Program-made: the position numbers and the translations under genes
Notes under the pieces: generated by a model
The model's input: the letters and a program-made list of their open reading frames with translations, nothing else
Database searches by the model: none
What the model was told of the DNA's origin: nothing
Part shown: piece after piece, positions 48,165 through 56,515 of the stretch
Numbering within the stretch: the first letter of the stretch is position 1
How the letters are laid out: each line of letters opens with the position of its first letter
Source: JAHEEL01 sp942491345
GTDB lineage: Bacteria; Actinomycetota; Acidimicrobiia; Spongiisociales; UBA5794
Length of the DNA: 64,000 nt
Direction of reading: 5' to 3'
Assembly: GCA_942491345.1 (NCBI GenBank)
Contig: CALOAN010000003.1
Coordinates: forward strand, 1 to 64,000

Positions 48165-50348
48165 GTGTTGACCACGACCGAGACGCCACCGGAGAGCGAC
48201 AAGCAGCGGACGGGGTGGAAGGTCAAGCCGAGTGTTGTCCTCGCCGTTCTCGCCGGGCTCTCGGTCGTCGGGACACTCATCTTCTGGTGGCTCGGGTCGC
48301 TGCCTGAGGACCCTGAATTCGCAATCGGTCGTGTGGTCTTTGGCAATATCCCTGCGCTGATCGTTGCCCTCTTCTACGTCACGATCGCCACGTTCCTCGC
48401 CGTGATGTTCTACCTCTTCGCAGAGCGGGCGAGCAGTTGGGAGCGAGGCACCTGGGAGTCTCGATCCGGAATGTGGAAGCAGCGGATGATTCGCCTTCGC
48501 GATGCGGTGCTGATGCGGACCGTCCTCGAGGATCGCCAGGCGGGGCTCATGCATTCGATGATCTACTGGGGATTCATCGTGCTGCTGATCGGAACGATCA
48601 CCCTCGAGATCGACCACCTCCTCCCCGCCGGCATGAAGTTCCTGCACGGGTGGTTCTACGAGGGGTACTCGGCGGTTCTCGATCTCGCTGCGGTTGTGTT
48701 CCTGATCGGAATCGTTTGGGCCGTGGTTCGTCGCTACGGGCAGAAGCCGTGGCGCCTCAGGACGAAGACGCGGCCTGAGGATGCCTGGATCTTGATCATG
48801 CTCGCCTTCATCGGCGTGTCCGGCCTTCTCACCGAAGCTGCCCGGATTTCACTCGCCGGCCGTCCGTCGTTCGAGGTGTGGTCGTTCATCGGCTATCCGC
48901 TGTCCTATCTCGTGCCGTCCGAGACCGCCTCGGGCTGGCACCAGGCCCTCTGGATCAGCCACGCGGCTGCGTTCGTCGCCTTCCTGGTGATGCTTCCCGC
49001 GACCAAGCTCCGCCACGTCGTGACGTCGCCGACCAACCTTGCGCTTGCGCCTCGCACCCGGCCGAAGGGCGCCATGAGCCCGGTGCCGAACCTCATGGAG
49101 GCGACCGATATCGAGACCATTGGCGCTTCCCGTCCCGGCGAGTTCACGTGGAAGCAACTGTTCGATACCGACGCCTGCACGATCTGCGGTCGATGCACGG
49201 ACGTGTGTCCGGCGAACCAGACAGGCAAAGCGCTCGACCCGCGCGAGATCGTCCTGAAGCTGGGCCAGGTTGCCGATCAGACCGCAGCGAACCCCGTTTC
49301 GCCACCAGTGAGCGTCGATGCCGCCCTCACCGTGTCGTCGGACCTCGTCTTCGAACGGATCACGGCGGAAGAACTCTGGGCATGCACCACATGCCGGGCC
49401 TGTGACCAGGCATGCCCCGTGGGACTCGAGATCGTCGACAAGATCCTCGACATGCGCCGCTACCTCTCGCTGATGGAAGCGGATTTCCCGTCGGAGCTCG
49501 GCAAGGCCTACGTGAGCCTCGAGAACTCTTCGAACATCTACGGCGTGGACCAGACCACCCGGGGGGACTGGGTCAAGGAGCTGGACTTCGACGTCAAGGT
49601 GCTCGGCGAGCCGGGTGTGACGGCTGAGTACCTCTATTGGATCGGGTGTGCGGGGTCGTTCGACGATCGGAACCGAAAGGTGACGATCTCGACCGCGAAG
49701 CTCCTCCATAATGCCGGCGTCGACTTCGCGATCCTCGGCAAGAACGAACTGTGTACCGGGGATCCGGCGCGACGGACCGGGAACGAGTACGTGTTCCAGG
49801 GCCTCGCGCTGCAGAACATCGAGACGCTGAACGATCTCGGTGTCACAAAGATCGTCACCCAGTGTCCCCACTGCTTCAACACGCTGAAGAACGAATACCC
49901 GCAGTTCGGCGGCGACTACGAGACGATCCACCACTCGGAGTTGCTCCTGCGCCTCGTCGATGAAGGGAAGATCAAGCCGGTATCGAGCGACCAGAGTGTG
50001 ACGTTCCACGATCCGTGCTACCTGGGCCGCTACAACGACGGATACGCACCCCCCCGCGAAGTGATCGACGCAGTCGGGAATCGGGTCGAGATGAAGCGCA
50101 GCGAGAGCAACGCATTCTGTTGTGGTGCCGGCGGCGGGAAGATGTGGTACGAAGAAGACACCGGCAAGAAGGTCAACATCGAACGGACACAGGAGGCCGT
50201 CGCCTGTGGGACCGATGTCGTCGCCACGGGTTGCCCCTTCTGTTTCGTGATGATCGACGACGGCGTTCGCGATCTCGGCGTCGAAGAGACCGTAGTGGTG
50301 AAAGATATCGCGATGCTCCTCGAGGAGAGCATCCGGTCTGACGGGTGA
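48165..50348 (+). CDS. HdrD/GlpC-like membrane iron-sulfur oxidoreductase
   Basis: About 727 residues. AGGAGG precedes GTG 48165 (spacing 3) and TTG 48168 (spacing 6); either could be the start. About six membrane helices fill residues 20-290, in the manner of a nitrate reductase gamma/heme-b subunit. Two 4Fe-4S motifs follow: CTICGRCTDVCP (about 338) and CTTCRACDQACPVG (about 407). Then come two CCG-type domains (YWIGCAGSFDD...CPHCFNTLKNEYP, DPCYLGRYNDGYAPPR...FCCGAGGGKMWYEE) as in heterodisulfide reductase HdrD and GlpC. It probably shuttles electrons between quinone and soluble Fe-S carriers or thiols. The neighbours nifJ and DUF456 suggest a ferredoxin-linked module. Confidence 0.88.
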   Translation: MLTTTETPPESDKQRTGWKVKPSVVLAVLAGLSVVGTLIFWWLGSLPEDPEFAIGRVVFGNIPALIVALFYVTIATFLAVMFYLFAERASSWERGTWESRSGMWKQRMIRLRDAVLMRTVLEDRQAGLMHSMIYWGFIVLLIGTITLEIDHLLPAGMKFLHGWFYEGYSAVLDLAAVVFLIGIVWAVVRRYGQKPWRLRTKTRPEDAWILIMLAFIGVSGLLTEAARISLAGRPSFEVWSFIGYPLSYLVPSETASGWHQALWISHAAAFVAFLVMLPATKLRHVVTSPTNLALAPRTRPKGAMSPVPNLMEATDIETIGASRPGEFTWKQLFDTDACTICGRCTDVCPANQTGKALDPREIVLKLGQVADQTAANPVSPPVSVDAALTVSSDLVFERITAEELWACTTCRACDQACPVGLEIVDKILDMRRYLSLMEADFPSELGKAYVSLENSSNIYGVDQTTRGDWVKELDFDVKVLGEPGVTAEYLYWIGCAGSFDDRNRKVTISTAKLLHNAGVDFAILGKNELCTGDPARRTGNEYVFQGLALQNIETLNDLGVTKIVTQCPHCFNTLKNEYPQFGGDYETIHHSELLLRLVDEGKIKPVSSDQSVTFHDPCYLGRYNDGYAPPREVIDAVGNRVEMKRSESNAFCCGAGGGKMWYEEDTGKKVNIERTQEAVACGTDVVATGCPFCFVMIDDGVRDLGVEETVVVKDIAMLLEESIRSDG

Positions 50349-50836
50349 GTTCCGACACCCTGCTCGTTGTCCTCGTCGCGATCGTGATGGTCATCGGCGT
50401 CGCGGGGACCGTGCTTCCGATCCTGCCGGGCCTGTGGGTCGTCTGGGCCGCCGCGCTTGCGTATGGCTTGTTCGGCGGTTTCGGCGTGGTGGGGTGGATC
50501 GCGTTTGCGCTGATTACGGCTCTTGCGGCCGCAGGCACTGCCAGCGGGGTCTACCTGCCACAACGCAGGGCCGCGTCGATCGGCGTGCCCTGGTGGGGGC
50601 AACTGGTGGCGCTCGGATGCGCGGTGGCCGGGTTCTTCATCGTGCCGGTCATCGGTGCACCCCTCGGTTTCGTCCTGGGAATCTTGCTCGTGACGTTGGC
50701 CCGCGAACGCCACTTCCAGGGAGCCCTTGCGGCCACCTGGGCGACGCTCAAGTCGATGCTGTTGGCTTCGGGGCTTCAGTTCGCGGTAAGCCTGGCCATG
50801 GTCGCACTGTGGGTGATGTGGGTCTGGCTGGGGTAG
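50345..50836 (+). CDS. DUF456 membrane protein
   Basis: 163 residues with about four membrane helices. VIGVAGTVLPILPGLWVVWAA is the typical DUF456 start (GxxLPxLPG), with ASGVYLPQRRAASIGVPWWG and IGAPLGFVLGILLVTLARE following. GTG 50345 overlaps the stop of the HdrD-like gene (GTGA). Function of the family is unknown. Confidence 0.88.
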   Translation: MSSDTLLVVLVAIVMVIGVAGTVLPILPGLWVVWAAALAYGLFGGFGVVGWIAFALITALAAAGTASGVYLPQRRAASIGVPWWGQLVALGCAVAGFFIVPVIGAPLGFVLGILLVTLARERHFQGALAATWATLKSMLLASGLQFAVSLAMVALWVMWVWLG

Positions 50837-50842
50837 GCCCGG

Positions 50843-51853
50843 TTAGCCCTTGACCGAACCCTGGGTGAGGCCGGAGACGATGGCCCTCTGTGCGATGAGG
50901 AACGTGACCACGATCGGGAGTGCCCCGATCACAGCGCCTGCCGCGAGTTCACCCCACTTCGAGGCGTACTCGGCAATCGTGTAGTTCTGGAGCCCAATGA
51001 TGTAGGTGAGCTGGCCCTTCGATGTGAGCAGTGTCCGCGCCAGCACGTATTCGGAGAACGTGTTGACGAGGGTGATGATGAAGATGACCGCCAGGATCGG
51101 GCGGACCAGAGGCATGATGATTCGCCAGAAGATGAGTGTGGGGCTTGCACCGTCCACCCGCGCGGACTCATCGAGCGACGTAGGGACTGAGTCCATGAAG
51201 CCCTTGATGAGGAATGTGTTGAATCCAACCGCTCCCCCGAGGTAGACGAGGATCAGGCCAGCGTGAGTATTCAATCCGAACGCAGGGAAGGCGACTCCGA
51301 CGCGCTGCAGAATCAGGAAGATGGCGATGAACATCAGGTATTGCGGGAATACTTGGACGAGCAGGAGGCTCAAGAGCCCGAGGCGCCGGCCCCGAAAACG
51401 GAATCTGCTGAACGCGTACGCAGCCATGGCGGCGAGGATCACGTTGAAGCTCGCTGCGAGGAAAGAGATCTTCCAAGAGTTCCAGAGCCACGTCATGAAT
51501 GGGTTGAGATCTGGGTTGGACAAGATGTAGCGGTAGCTGTCCAGAGTTGCTCCACTGGGGATCAAGTCGGAGCTCGAGAGAGTGTCATCGGGATTCACCG
51601 AGGCGGAGATGATCCACACGACGGGATAGAGAGCGAAGAAGACCGCGACCAGGGCGACGACATGGCGCCATCCCACTTCCCGAATCCATCGACGGAGTGG
51701 CAGCGGCGGCAGCTTCTCTTTCGGTTTCTTGCGGCGTCGGAGGGCTGTGCGCACCGAGGCGTAGGCACCAGCAGATCGGGCGCTTGCCGCTGTGCCGCCC
51801 ACCAGGGGTGTGACCGGATCGGCGCTGCCGCGGCCCATGTCAGAGTCCGCCAT
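50843..51853 (-). CDS. malG: Maltose/maltodextrin-type ABC permease MalG
   Basis: 336 residues. A basic cytoplasmic N-terminus of about 60 residues precedes six membrane helices. The EAA loop that docks on the ATPase is SLDESARVDGASPTLIFWRI. The last residues (RAIVSGLTQGSVKG) match the MalG C-terminus that also contacts the ATPase. It overlaps malF by 14 bases. Together with MalF it forms the channel of a carbohydrate importer. Confidence 0.95.
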   Translation of the reverse strand: MADSDMGRGSADPVTPLVGGTAASARSAGAYASVRTALRRRKKPKEKLPPLPLRRWIREVGWRHVVALVAVFFALYPVVWIISASVNPDDTLSSSDLIPSGATLDSYRYILSNPDLNPFMTWLWNSWKISFLAASFNVILAAMAAYAFSRFRFRGRRLGLLSLLLVQVFPQYLMFIAIFLILQRVGVAFPAFGLNTHAGLILVYLGGAVGFNTFLIKGFMDSVPTSLDESARVDGASPTLIFWRIIMPLVRPILAVIFIITLVNTFSEYVLARTLLTSKGQLTYIIGLQNYTIAEYASKWGELAAGAVIGALPIVVTFLIAQRAIVSGLTQGSVKG

Positions 51854-53483
51854 AGATGTCCTCCAAGCGCCGGGTAAACCGGAAACTGATACTCGAGATG
51901 ACGATCAGGATGAAGAAGATGAGGATCGTGATTGCCGAGCCCACGCCGAACTGATTGCCGCGGCCGGCGGATACGGCCACGTTGAATGTGAATGTGATCA
52001 AGATGTCCGTCGCGCCGACGGGGACCGCGGCATTCACGACGGGGGGCCCACCCTGGGTCAAGAACTCCACGAGGATGAAGTTGTTGAAGTTGAACGCGAA
52101 GGAACCGATGAGCAGTGGGGCGAGGGAGACCATGAGCAGCGGGAATGTGATGCGGCGGAGAACCTGGAATCCGGTGGCCCCGTCAACCCGGGCAGCCTCC
52201 TGCAACTCGTGGGGAATTGCCGCCAGCGCACCCGTCGAAATGAGGTACATATACGTGAATCCGAGCCATGTGTTCACAAGGAGCAGCGCCACCTTCGCCC
52301 AGGTCGGATTTGTGAGCCATGGGATCGGATCGATGCCGAACGTGCCGAGCAGCCGGTTGACCGCCCCGAACTGTTCGTTGAGGAGGCCGCGCCAGATGAG
52401 GATGCTCAGGAATGCAGGGATCGCGTACGGGAGGATGTAGATCGACCGGTAGATCGGCGTCCCTCTCATCCGTTCGCTGTTGAACGTGAGGGCGAGGGCA
52501 AGACCGATGGTGAATGTGAGGAAAACGGATGCCAGGGCGAATACCGTGTTCCACACGAAGACGCCCAGAATCGGGCCGCGAATCCGTGAGTTCGTCATCA
52601 AATCCGTGTAGTTCTCGAGCCCGATGACGACGCGCCATCCGGGCTCGATTGTCGTACCGTCGGGACACACGAAGCTGCCCACGTCGTCGGGCGTGCAGGT
52701 CTGATCGGTGGCGTTGTCGAAGAGCGTGTCCGAGGTCTCGTCATAGATGTACCGCTGAGAGCCCTGAACCACGCGTGCTCGGCTGGTGCCGATGGGAATA
52801 GCCTGGCCGTCCGGCAGATCGAGTACCCAATCTCCGAGTTCGTTGGCAACAGCAAAGAGCGCGGGCCCAGCGACACGTTCGTATGAGCCGATTCGGCTTG
52901 GTAGGCCGTCGTCGCCATCGACGACTTCATAGTCCGCGAGGTCGATCGTGCCGTCCTCTACCGGCTCATCGTCGGACCGCCGCGGAATCCCGGCGAAGGC
53001 CACGCCCGACTCGTCGTCGACGAGAACGAACAACAAGTCACCGCTAGCGGCGTCCTGATAGACGGTGAGGCCGAAGACCTGTTCGGCAGTATTGGGATCG
53101 ATGAATGGCTGCGACTCCAGAACGTCGATGGCCTGCTGCTTCGTCAGAGTGTGACCGGTTGACCAGTTCGTAATGGACACGAACGCGGTGAAGATGATGG
53201 GGATAACCATGAAGATGAGCAGGAATGTCAAGCCCGGTGTCAACCACCTCAGTGCACTCGTGCCTGGCCAGAGGTAGACCCAGTTGATGAGGATGATGAG
53301 CACGGCCAGGAGTGTTGCGATTGCCCAGTCACCTTCCGTGATGAAGACGATGAAGGCGTATACGCCGAGCGCGTCGAGCAGCGCGAGTGCTCCCATTCGA
53401 AACCAGAATCCGATGCCAAGCGACGGGGGTTGTCGTCGAGGCTGCTTTGGATCCTTCACGGATTTTGTGTCGAGAGCCGTCAT
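51840..53483 (-). CDS. malF: Maltose/maltodextrin-type ABC permease MalF
   Basis: 547 residues. After about three membrane helices there is a long outside insertion (residues about 115-270: LTKQQAIDVLESQPFID...WRVVIGLENYTDLM), the P2 domain diagnostic of maltose MalF, here with a Cys pair (TCTPDDVGSFVCPDG). The EAA loop is ELQEAARVDGATGFQVLRRI. The P2 loop contacts the substrate-binding protein. A hairpin separates it from malE, and a TATGAT about 10 bases before the start may be a secondary promoter. No MalK ATPase gene is in the window. Confidence 0.94.
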   Translation of the reverse strand: MTALDTKSVKDPKQPRRQPPSLGIGFWFRMGALALLDALGVYAFIVFITEGDWAIATLLAVLIILINWVYLWPGTSALRWLTPGLTFLLIFMVIPIIFTAFVSITNWSTGHTLTKQQAIDVLESQPFIDPNTAEQVFGLTVYQDAASGDLLFVLVDDESGVAFAGIPRRSDDEPVEDGTIDLADYEVVDGDDGLPSRIGSYERVAGPALFAVANELGDWVLDLPDGQAIPIGTSRARVVQGSQRYIYDETSDTLFDNATDQTCTPDDVGSFVCPDGTTIEPGWRVVIGLENYTDLMTNSRIRGPILGVFVWNTVFALASVFLTFTIGLALALTFNSERMRGTPIYRSIYILPYAIPAFLSILIWRGLLNEQFGAVNRLLGTFGIDPIPWLTNPTWAKVALLLVNTWLGFTYMYLISTGALAAIPHELQEAARVDGATGFQVLRRITFPLLMVSLAPLLIGSFAFNFNNFILVEFLTQGGPPVVNAAVPVGATDILITFTFNVAVSAGRGNQFGVGSAITILIFFILIVISSISFRFTRRLEDIYGGL

Positions 53484-53529
53484 CGCTGCGGCATCATACT
53501 GGGCCGATCGTGACCTTCCCCAGGCGCGA

Positions 53530-53559
53530 ATCGGGGAGGGGCGTGAACCCCTCCCCGAT
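53530..53559 (-). terminator. Intercistronic hairpin between malE and malF
   Basis: 12-bp perfect arms ATCGGGGAGGGG/CCCCTCCCCGAT around a 6-base loop, in the 127-base gap between malE and malF. No T-tract, so partial termination or 3'-end protection of malE mRNA is more likely than full stop. Confidence 0.6.
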
Positions 53560-53610
53560 GGTCGGGTGAAACGGGCCCGAGGCCCGCCTCACGATTGTGC
53601 GTCTTGGCGA

Positions 53611-54918
53611 TCAGCCGGCGACGGCTTCGCGCACCTGCTCCGCAGCGTTCGTCATTGCGGTGGTTGCATCAATCTCCTGGTTCCTCAGAAGCAGGATCTG
53701 ATCTCCAAGCGGGCCCCAGACTCCGGACATCTGTGGGATGTTCGGCATCGGGGAGCCGTCGGCGCCGGAGAGCGCAAACACCCCGGCAATCTCGTTGTCC
53801 GCCGCAACAGCGTCGAACGTCGCAACGTAGACCGGGTTGCGAGGATCAGCCTCGTAGAGCGCGGTCATCGTTTCTTCGTTCGCGATGTAGTCGAGGAGGA
53901 ATGCCTGGGCGAGAGCTGTGTTCTCGCTGAACTGGTTGATGAACATTCCGCCGGCGCCAAGGAACGGACGCATGGGCTGTCCGTCGATCGTCGGGAGCTT
54001 GGCAACGGCGTACGGGAGTTCCTTCTCGTTGAAGCCGGCGAGCTGCCATGGACCGCTCAGGAAGAACGGTGCCCTGCCATCCTCGAACTGCTTCTGCGCA
54101 TCACCGCCGTTGACCGACTTCACGTAGCCGTCCGCGACGAGTTGCTCGAGGACTGTGACGCCCTCAATCGCCCCATCGCTGTCGAGTCCCACGTCCGTGG
54201 TGTCGTAGCCCGTCTGCGCATCGAAGGCAAAGATGTAGCCGCCGAGCGCCGAAACGAACGGATAGTTGTGATATGCGTCGGCACCGTCACCGCCACCGGG
54301 TACTGCCCAGCAGTTGTCGATGTCGGTGAGTTCGTCACATATGGCCGTCAGCTCAGCGAGCGTGGTCGGCGGTTCGGGGACCAGGTCGGTGTTGTAGAAC
54401 AACGCAACAGCTTCGCTCTGGTACGGCATGCCGTAGAGCTGGCCGTTGTAGTTGAACGCCTCGAGAGCGACCGGGAACCACTCGCTGTCACGACCGCCAA
54501 GATCGATCGGGGCTGCGATACCGCTCGCCGCCATCTCTCCAACCCAGTCGTGGCCGCCGATGAAGATGTCCGGGCCTTCTCCCGCCGGAGCCGCCGTGGT
54601 GACCTGTCCGCGCAGGTCGTCGTAGACCGTCGGTTCAATGACGAGCTGGACGTTGGTCTCTTCGAGCACCTTGGGAGCCAGGCTCTCGAGGATCGGGCTG
54701 CGCTTCTCGTCGGCCCAGATCACGAGTTCGATCGCTTCCATCGCCTCGGTGGTCGTCGTGGTAGCGGCCTCGGTGGTCGTCGTGCTTGCTTCGGTGGTGG
54801 TGGTTGTTGCCTCGGTGGTCGTGGTGCTCTCGTCACCCGTGTCGTCACTGCTGCAGGCAGCGGCGACGAGGGTGAGGGCGAGTACCAGACCGACGAGGAT
54901 TGTGAATCGACTCCTCAT
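53611..54918 (-). CDS. malE: Maltose/maltodextrin-type substrate-binding lipoprotein MalE
   Basis: 435 residues. A lipoprotein signal ends in VAAAC (Cys22). A Thr/Glu linker of repeated TTTTEA units (residues about 31-60) follows. The binding protein then shows ELVIWADEKRSPILESLAPK, FIGGHDWVGEMAASG, YGMPYQSEAVALFYNTDLV and PWQLAGFNEKELPYAVAKLP, as in maltose/maltodextrin-binding proteins. AAGGAGG lies 9 bases before ATG 54918. It is divergent from the LacI-type regulator, and a cluster of CTGCAAG half-sites lies between them. Confidence 0.94.
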   Translation of the reverse strand: MRSRFTILVGLVLALTLVAAACSSDDTGDESTTTTEATTTTTEASTTTTEAATTTTTEAMEAIELVIWADEKRSPILESLAPKVLEETNVQLVIEPTVYDDLRGQVTTAAPAGEGPDIFIGGHDWVGEMAASGIAAPIDLGGRDSEWFPVALEAFNYNGQLYGMPYQSEAVALFYNTDLVPEPPTTLAELTAICDELTDIDNCWAVPGGGDGADAYHNYPFVSALGGYIFAFDAQTGYDTTDVGLDSDGAIEGVTVLEQLVADGYVKSVNGGDAQKQFEDGRAPFFLSGPWQLAGFNEKELPYAVAKLPTIDGQPMRPFLGAGGMFINQFSENTALAQAFLLDYIANEETMTALYEADPRNPVYVATFDAVAADNEIAGVFALSGADGSPMPNIPQMSGVWGPLGDQILLLRNQEIDATTAMTNAAEQVREAVAG

Positions 54919-54999
54919 TCGGGAGTTCCTCCTTGTGGACAGGTTTCGGGCCGCGGGATCGCGACCGTTGGGGAGTGTAAACCTCTGCTTTGAATAGTC

Positions 55000-55046
55000 C
55001 TGCAAGGTGCTGCAATCTTGCTGCAAGCTTGCAAAGACTCTGCAAG
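55000..55046. promoter_or_regulatory. Cluster of CTGCAAG/CTTGCAA operator half-sites
   Basis: TGCAA occurs at 55001, 55011, 55023 and 55041, and the inverse TTGCA at 55030. The perfect palindrome TGCAAGCTTGCA is at 55022-55033. CTGCAAG is the complement of CTTGCAG, the half-site I recall for Streptomyces MalR. These probably bind the LacI regulator and control malE. Confidence 0.7.
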
Positions 55047-55077
55047 AAAGCCCATCGCCGGCGTACGCTTGCACGTG

Positions 55078-56106
55078 ATGAGACCCAAACTTGCCGAAGT
55101 CGCACAACTCGCCGAGGTCAGCGAAGCCACGGTGAGCCGCGTGCTCAACGGCCGACCCGGTGTGGCCGAAGGGACCCGGCGCCGGGTCCTCGATGTGGTG
55201 GGCGACCTCGGATATCGCGACGTTCCTTCCCTGGCCGACCGAACCGAAGTTGTGGGGATTGTCACCCCTGAGCTGGAGAACCCGGTCTTTGCTCTGTTCG
55301 CCCAATCACTTCAGTCGCACCTCGCGATTCGCGGCTTCCTCCCCGTTGTCTGTTCCGCGACGTCTGAGACCGTCAACGAACAGGACTACCTGGATCACTT
55401 CGTGGCATCTCGCGCTGCTGGGGCGATCGTGGTCAATGGGCGATACGCCCAGCCCGAGGTCGGCTACGACGCATATCTCGATGTGCGCGACAACGGCCTT
55501 CCGTTGGTGCTCGTCAACGGCATCCACGGCCCGAGTCCGCTTCCGGCCATTGCAATCGACCTGGAAGCCGCGACTGCGGCCGCGGTACGTCACCTTGTGA
55601 CGCTCGGTCACCGCAAGATCGGCATGGTCATCGGCCCGATCCGATATTCGACGTCGCTGGACATGATCGACGGTTGGCGTGACGCGACGCGCCGCCTCGG
55701 CGTGTCGTCAGACGACTCGATGATCTCCGAAACGGTGTTCACCTTCGAAGGGGGACAAGCCGGAAGCGCGCAGCTGCTCGAGGCAGGCGCAACGGGGATC
55801 ATCGCAGCGAACGACCTGATGGCTGCCGGTGTGATCGCCGCGGTCCGGACATGGGGTGGAACTGTGCCGGAAGATGTTTCCGTGATTGGATTTGATGGCA
55901 CCCCGCCCATGTCGTACACGTCACTGCGACTCACGACCATGCGACAGCCGATCGACCGGATGTCGGCGGCCGCCACAGAGCTGCTCACCGACTCGATCGG
56001 AGGCAACGGGGTCAGCCAGACCCAGGTGTTCGCCCCCGAACTCGTCGTCGGCCGTTCCACAGGCCCGGTGAGAGAGTCAGCCAACGCATCGAGGCTCAAC
56101 GGGTAG
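55078..56106 (+). CDS. LacI family regulator (MalR-like)
   Basis: 342 residues. The N-terminal helix-turn-helix is KLAEVAQLAEVSEATVSRVL followed by the hinge NGRPGVAEGTRRRVLDVV. The core is periplasmic-binding-like: EVVGIVTPELENPVFALFAQ, GAIVVNGRYAQPEV, HLVTLGHRKIGMV and GIIAANDLMAAGVIAAVRTWG. Divergent from malE, with operators between them, so a maltodextrin-responsive repressor is likely. ATG 55078 lacks a Shine-Dalgarno; GTG 55075 is an alternative, and GTACGCTTGC upstream also precedes glgA. Confidence 0.9.
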   Translation: MRPKLAEVAQLAEVSEATVSRVLNGRPGVAEGTRRRVLDVVGDLGYRDVPSLADRTEVVGIVTPELENPVFALFAQSLQSHLAIRGFLPVVCSATSETVNEQDYLDHFVASRAAGAIVVNGRYAQPEVGYDAYLDVRDNGLPLVLVNGIHGPSPLPAIAIDLEAATAAAVRHLVTLGHRKIGMVIGPIRYSTSLDMIDGWRDATRRLGVSSDDSMISETVFTFEGGQAGSAQLLEAGATGIIAANDLMAAGVIAAVRTWGGTVPEDVSVIGFDGTPPMSYTSLRLTTMRQPIDRMSAAATELLTDSIGGNGVSQTQVFAPELVVGRSTGPVRESANASRLNG

Positions 56107-56173
56107 CGGACAGCTACCAGCATCCGGCCTGACCCGCCGGCGGCGGGCCTCATCTTCGCGATTCAGGCTCCCA

Positions 56174-56455
56174 GGCCGCCCCCTCTGCGGCCGAGCTGAT
56201 GCTCGGCCGCGTCTCCCCCACCTGCGGTGGTGGAGACGAAGACCCGGGCCGCCCCCTCTGCGGCCGAGCTGATGCTCGGCCTCTCCCCACCTGCGGTGGT
56301 GGAGACGAAGACCCGGGCCGCCCTCTGCGGCCGAGCTGATGCTCGGCCGCGCCTCCCCCACCTGCGGTGGTGGAGACGAAGACCCGCCGCCCTCTGCGGC
56401 CGAGCTGATGCTCGGCCGCGTCTCCCCCACCTGCGGTGGTGGAGACGAAGACCCG
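56174..56455. repeat. Four tandem two-hairpin repeats upstream of glgA
   Basis: Units at 56174-56246 (73 bp), 56247-56315 (69), 56316-56386 (71) and 56387-56455 (69). Each contains a perfect stem GCGGCCGAGC-TGAT-GCTCGGC(CGC), then a second stem GTCTCC...CCACC-TGC-GGTGG...GGAGAC, then CGAAGACCCG. Unit 2 lacks CGCG in the first stem. The block fills the space between lacI and glgA and is probably non-coding. Related single copies lie at 57884 and inside grpE. Confidence 0.9.
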
Positions 56456-56502
56456 GACCGCCTCGTCCCGCCTTTGCTGAAACCGGGGGACGAGTCTCGC
56501 GG

Positions 56503-56508
56503 TACGCT
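56503..56508 (+). promoter_or_regulatory. -10 element for leaderless glgA mRNA
   Basis: TACGCT, seven bases, ATG 56516. GTACGCTTGC is shared with the region before the LacI gene, and CTTGC resembles half of the mal operator. Confidence 0.5.
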
Positions 56509-56515
56509 TGCGTTC

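Noticed and set aside
53284..54993. Plus-strand frame of 569 codons opposite malE and the malF start
   Set aside because: Antisense to malE and rich in Arg/Val without domains; the malE frame has a lipobox and binding-protein motifs.
56174..56455. CRISPR-like array upstream of glgA
   Set aside because: Units are directly abutting, internally palindromic and have no unique spacers; no cas genes.
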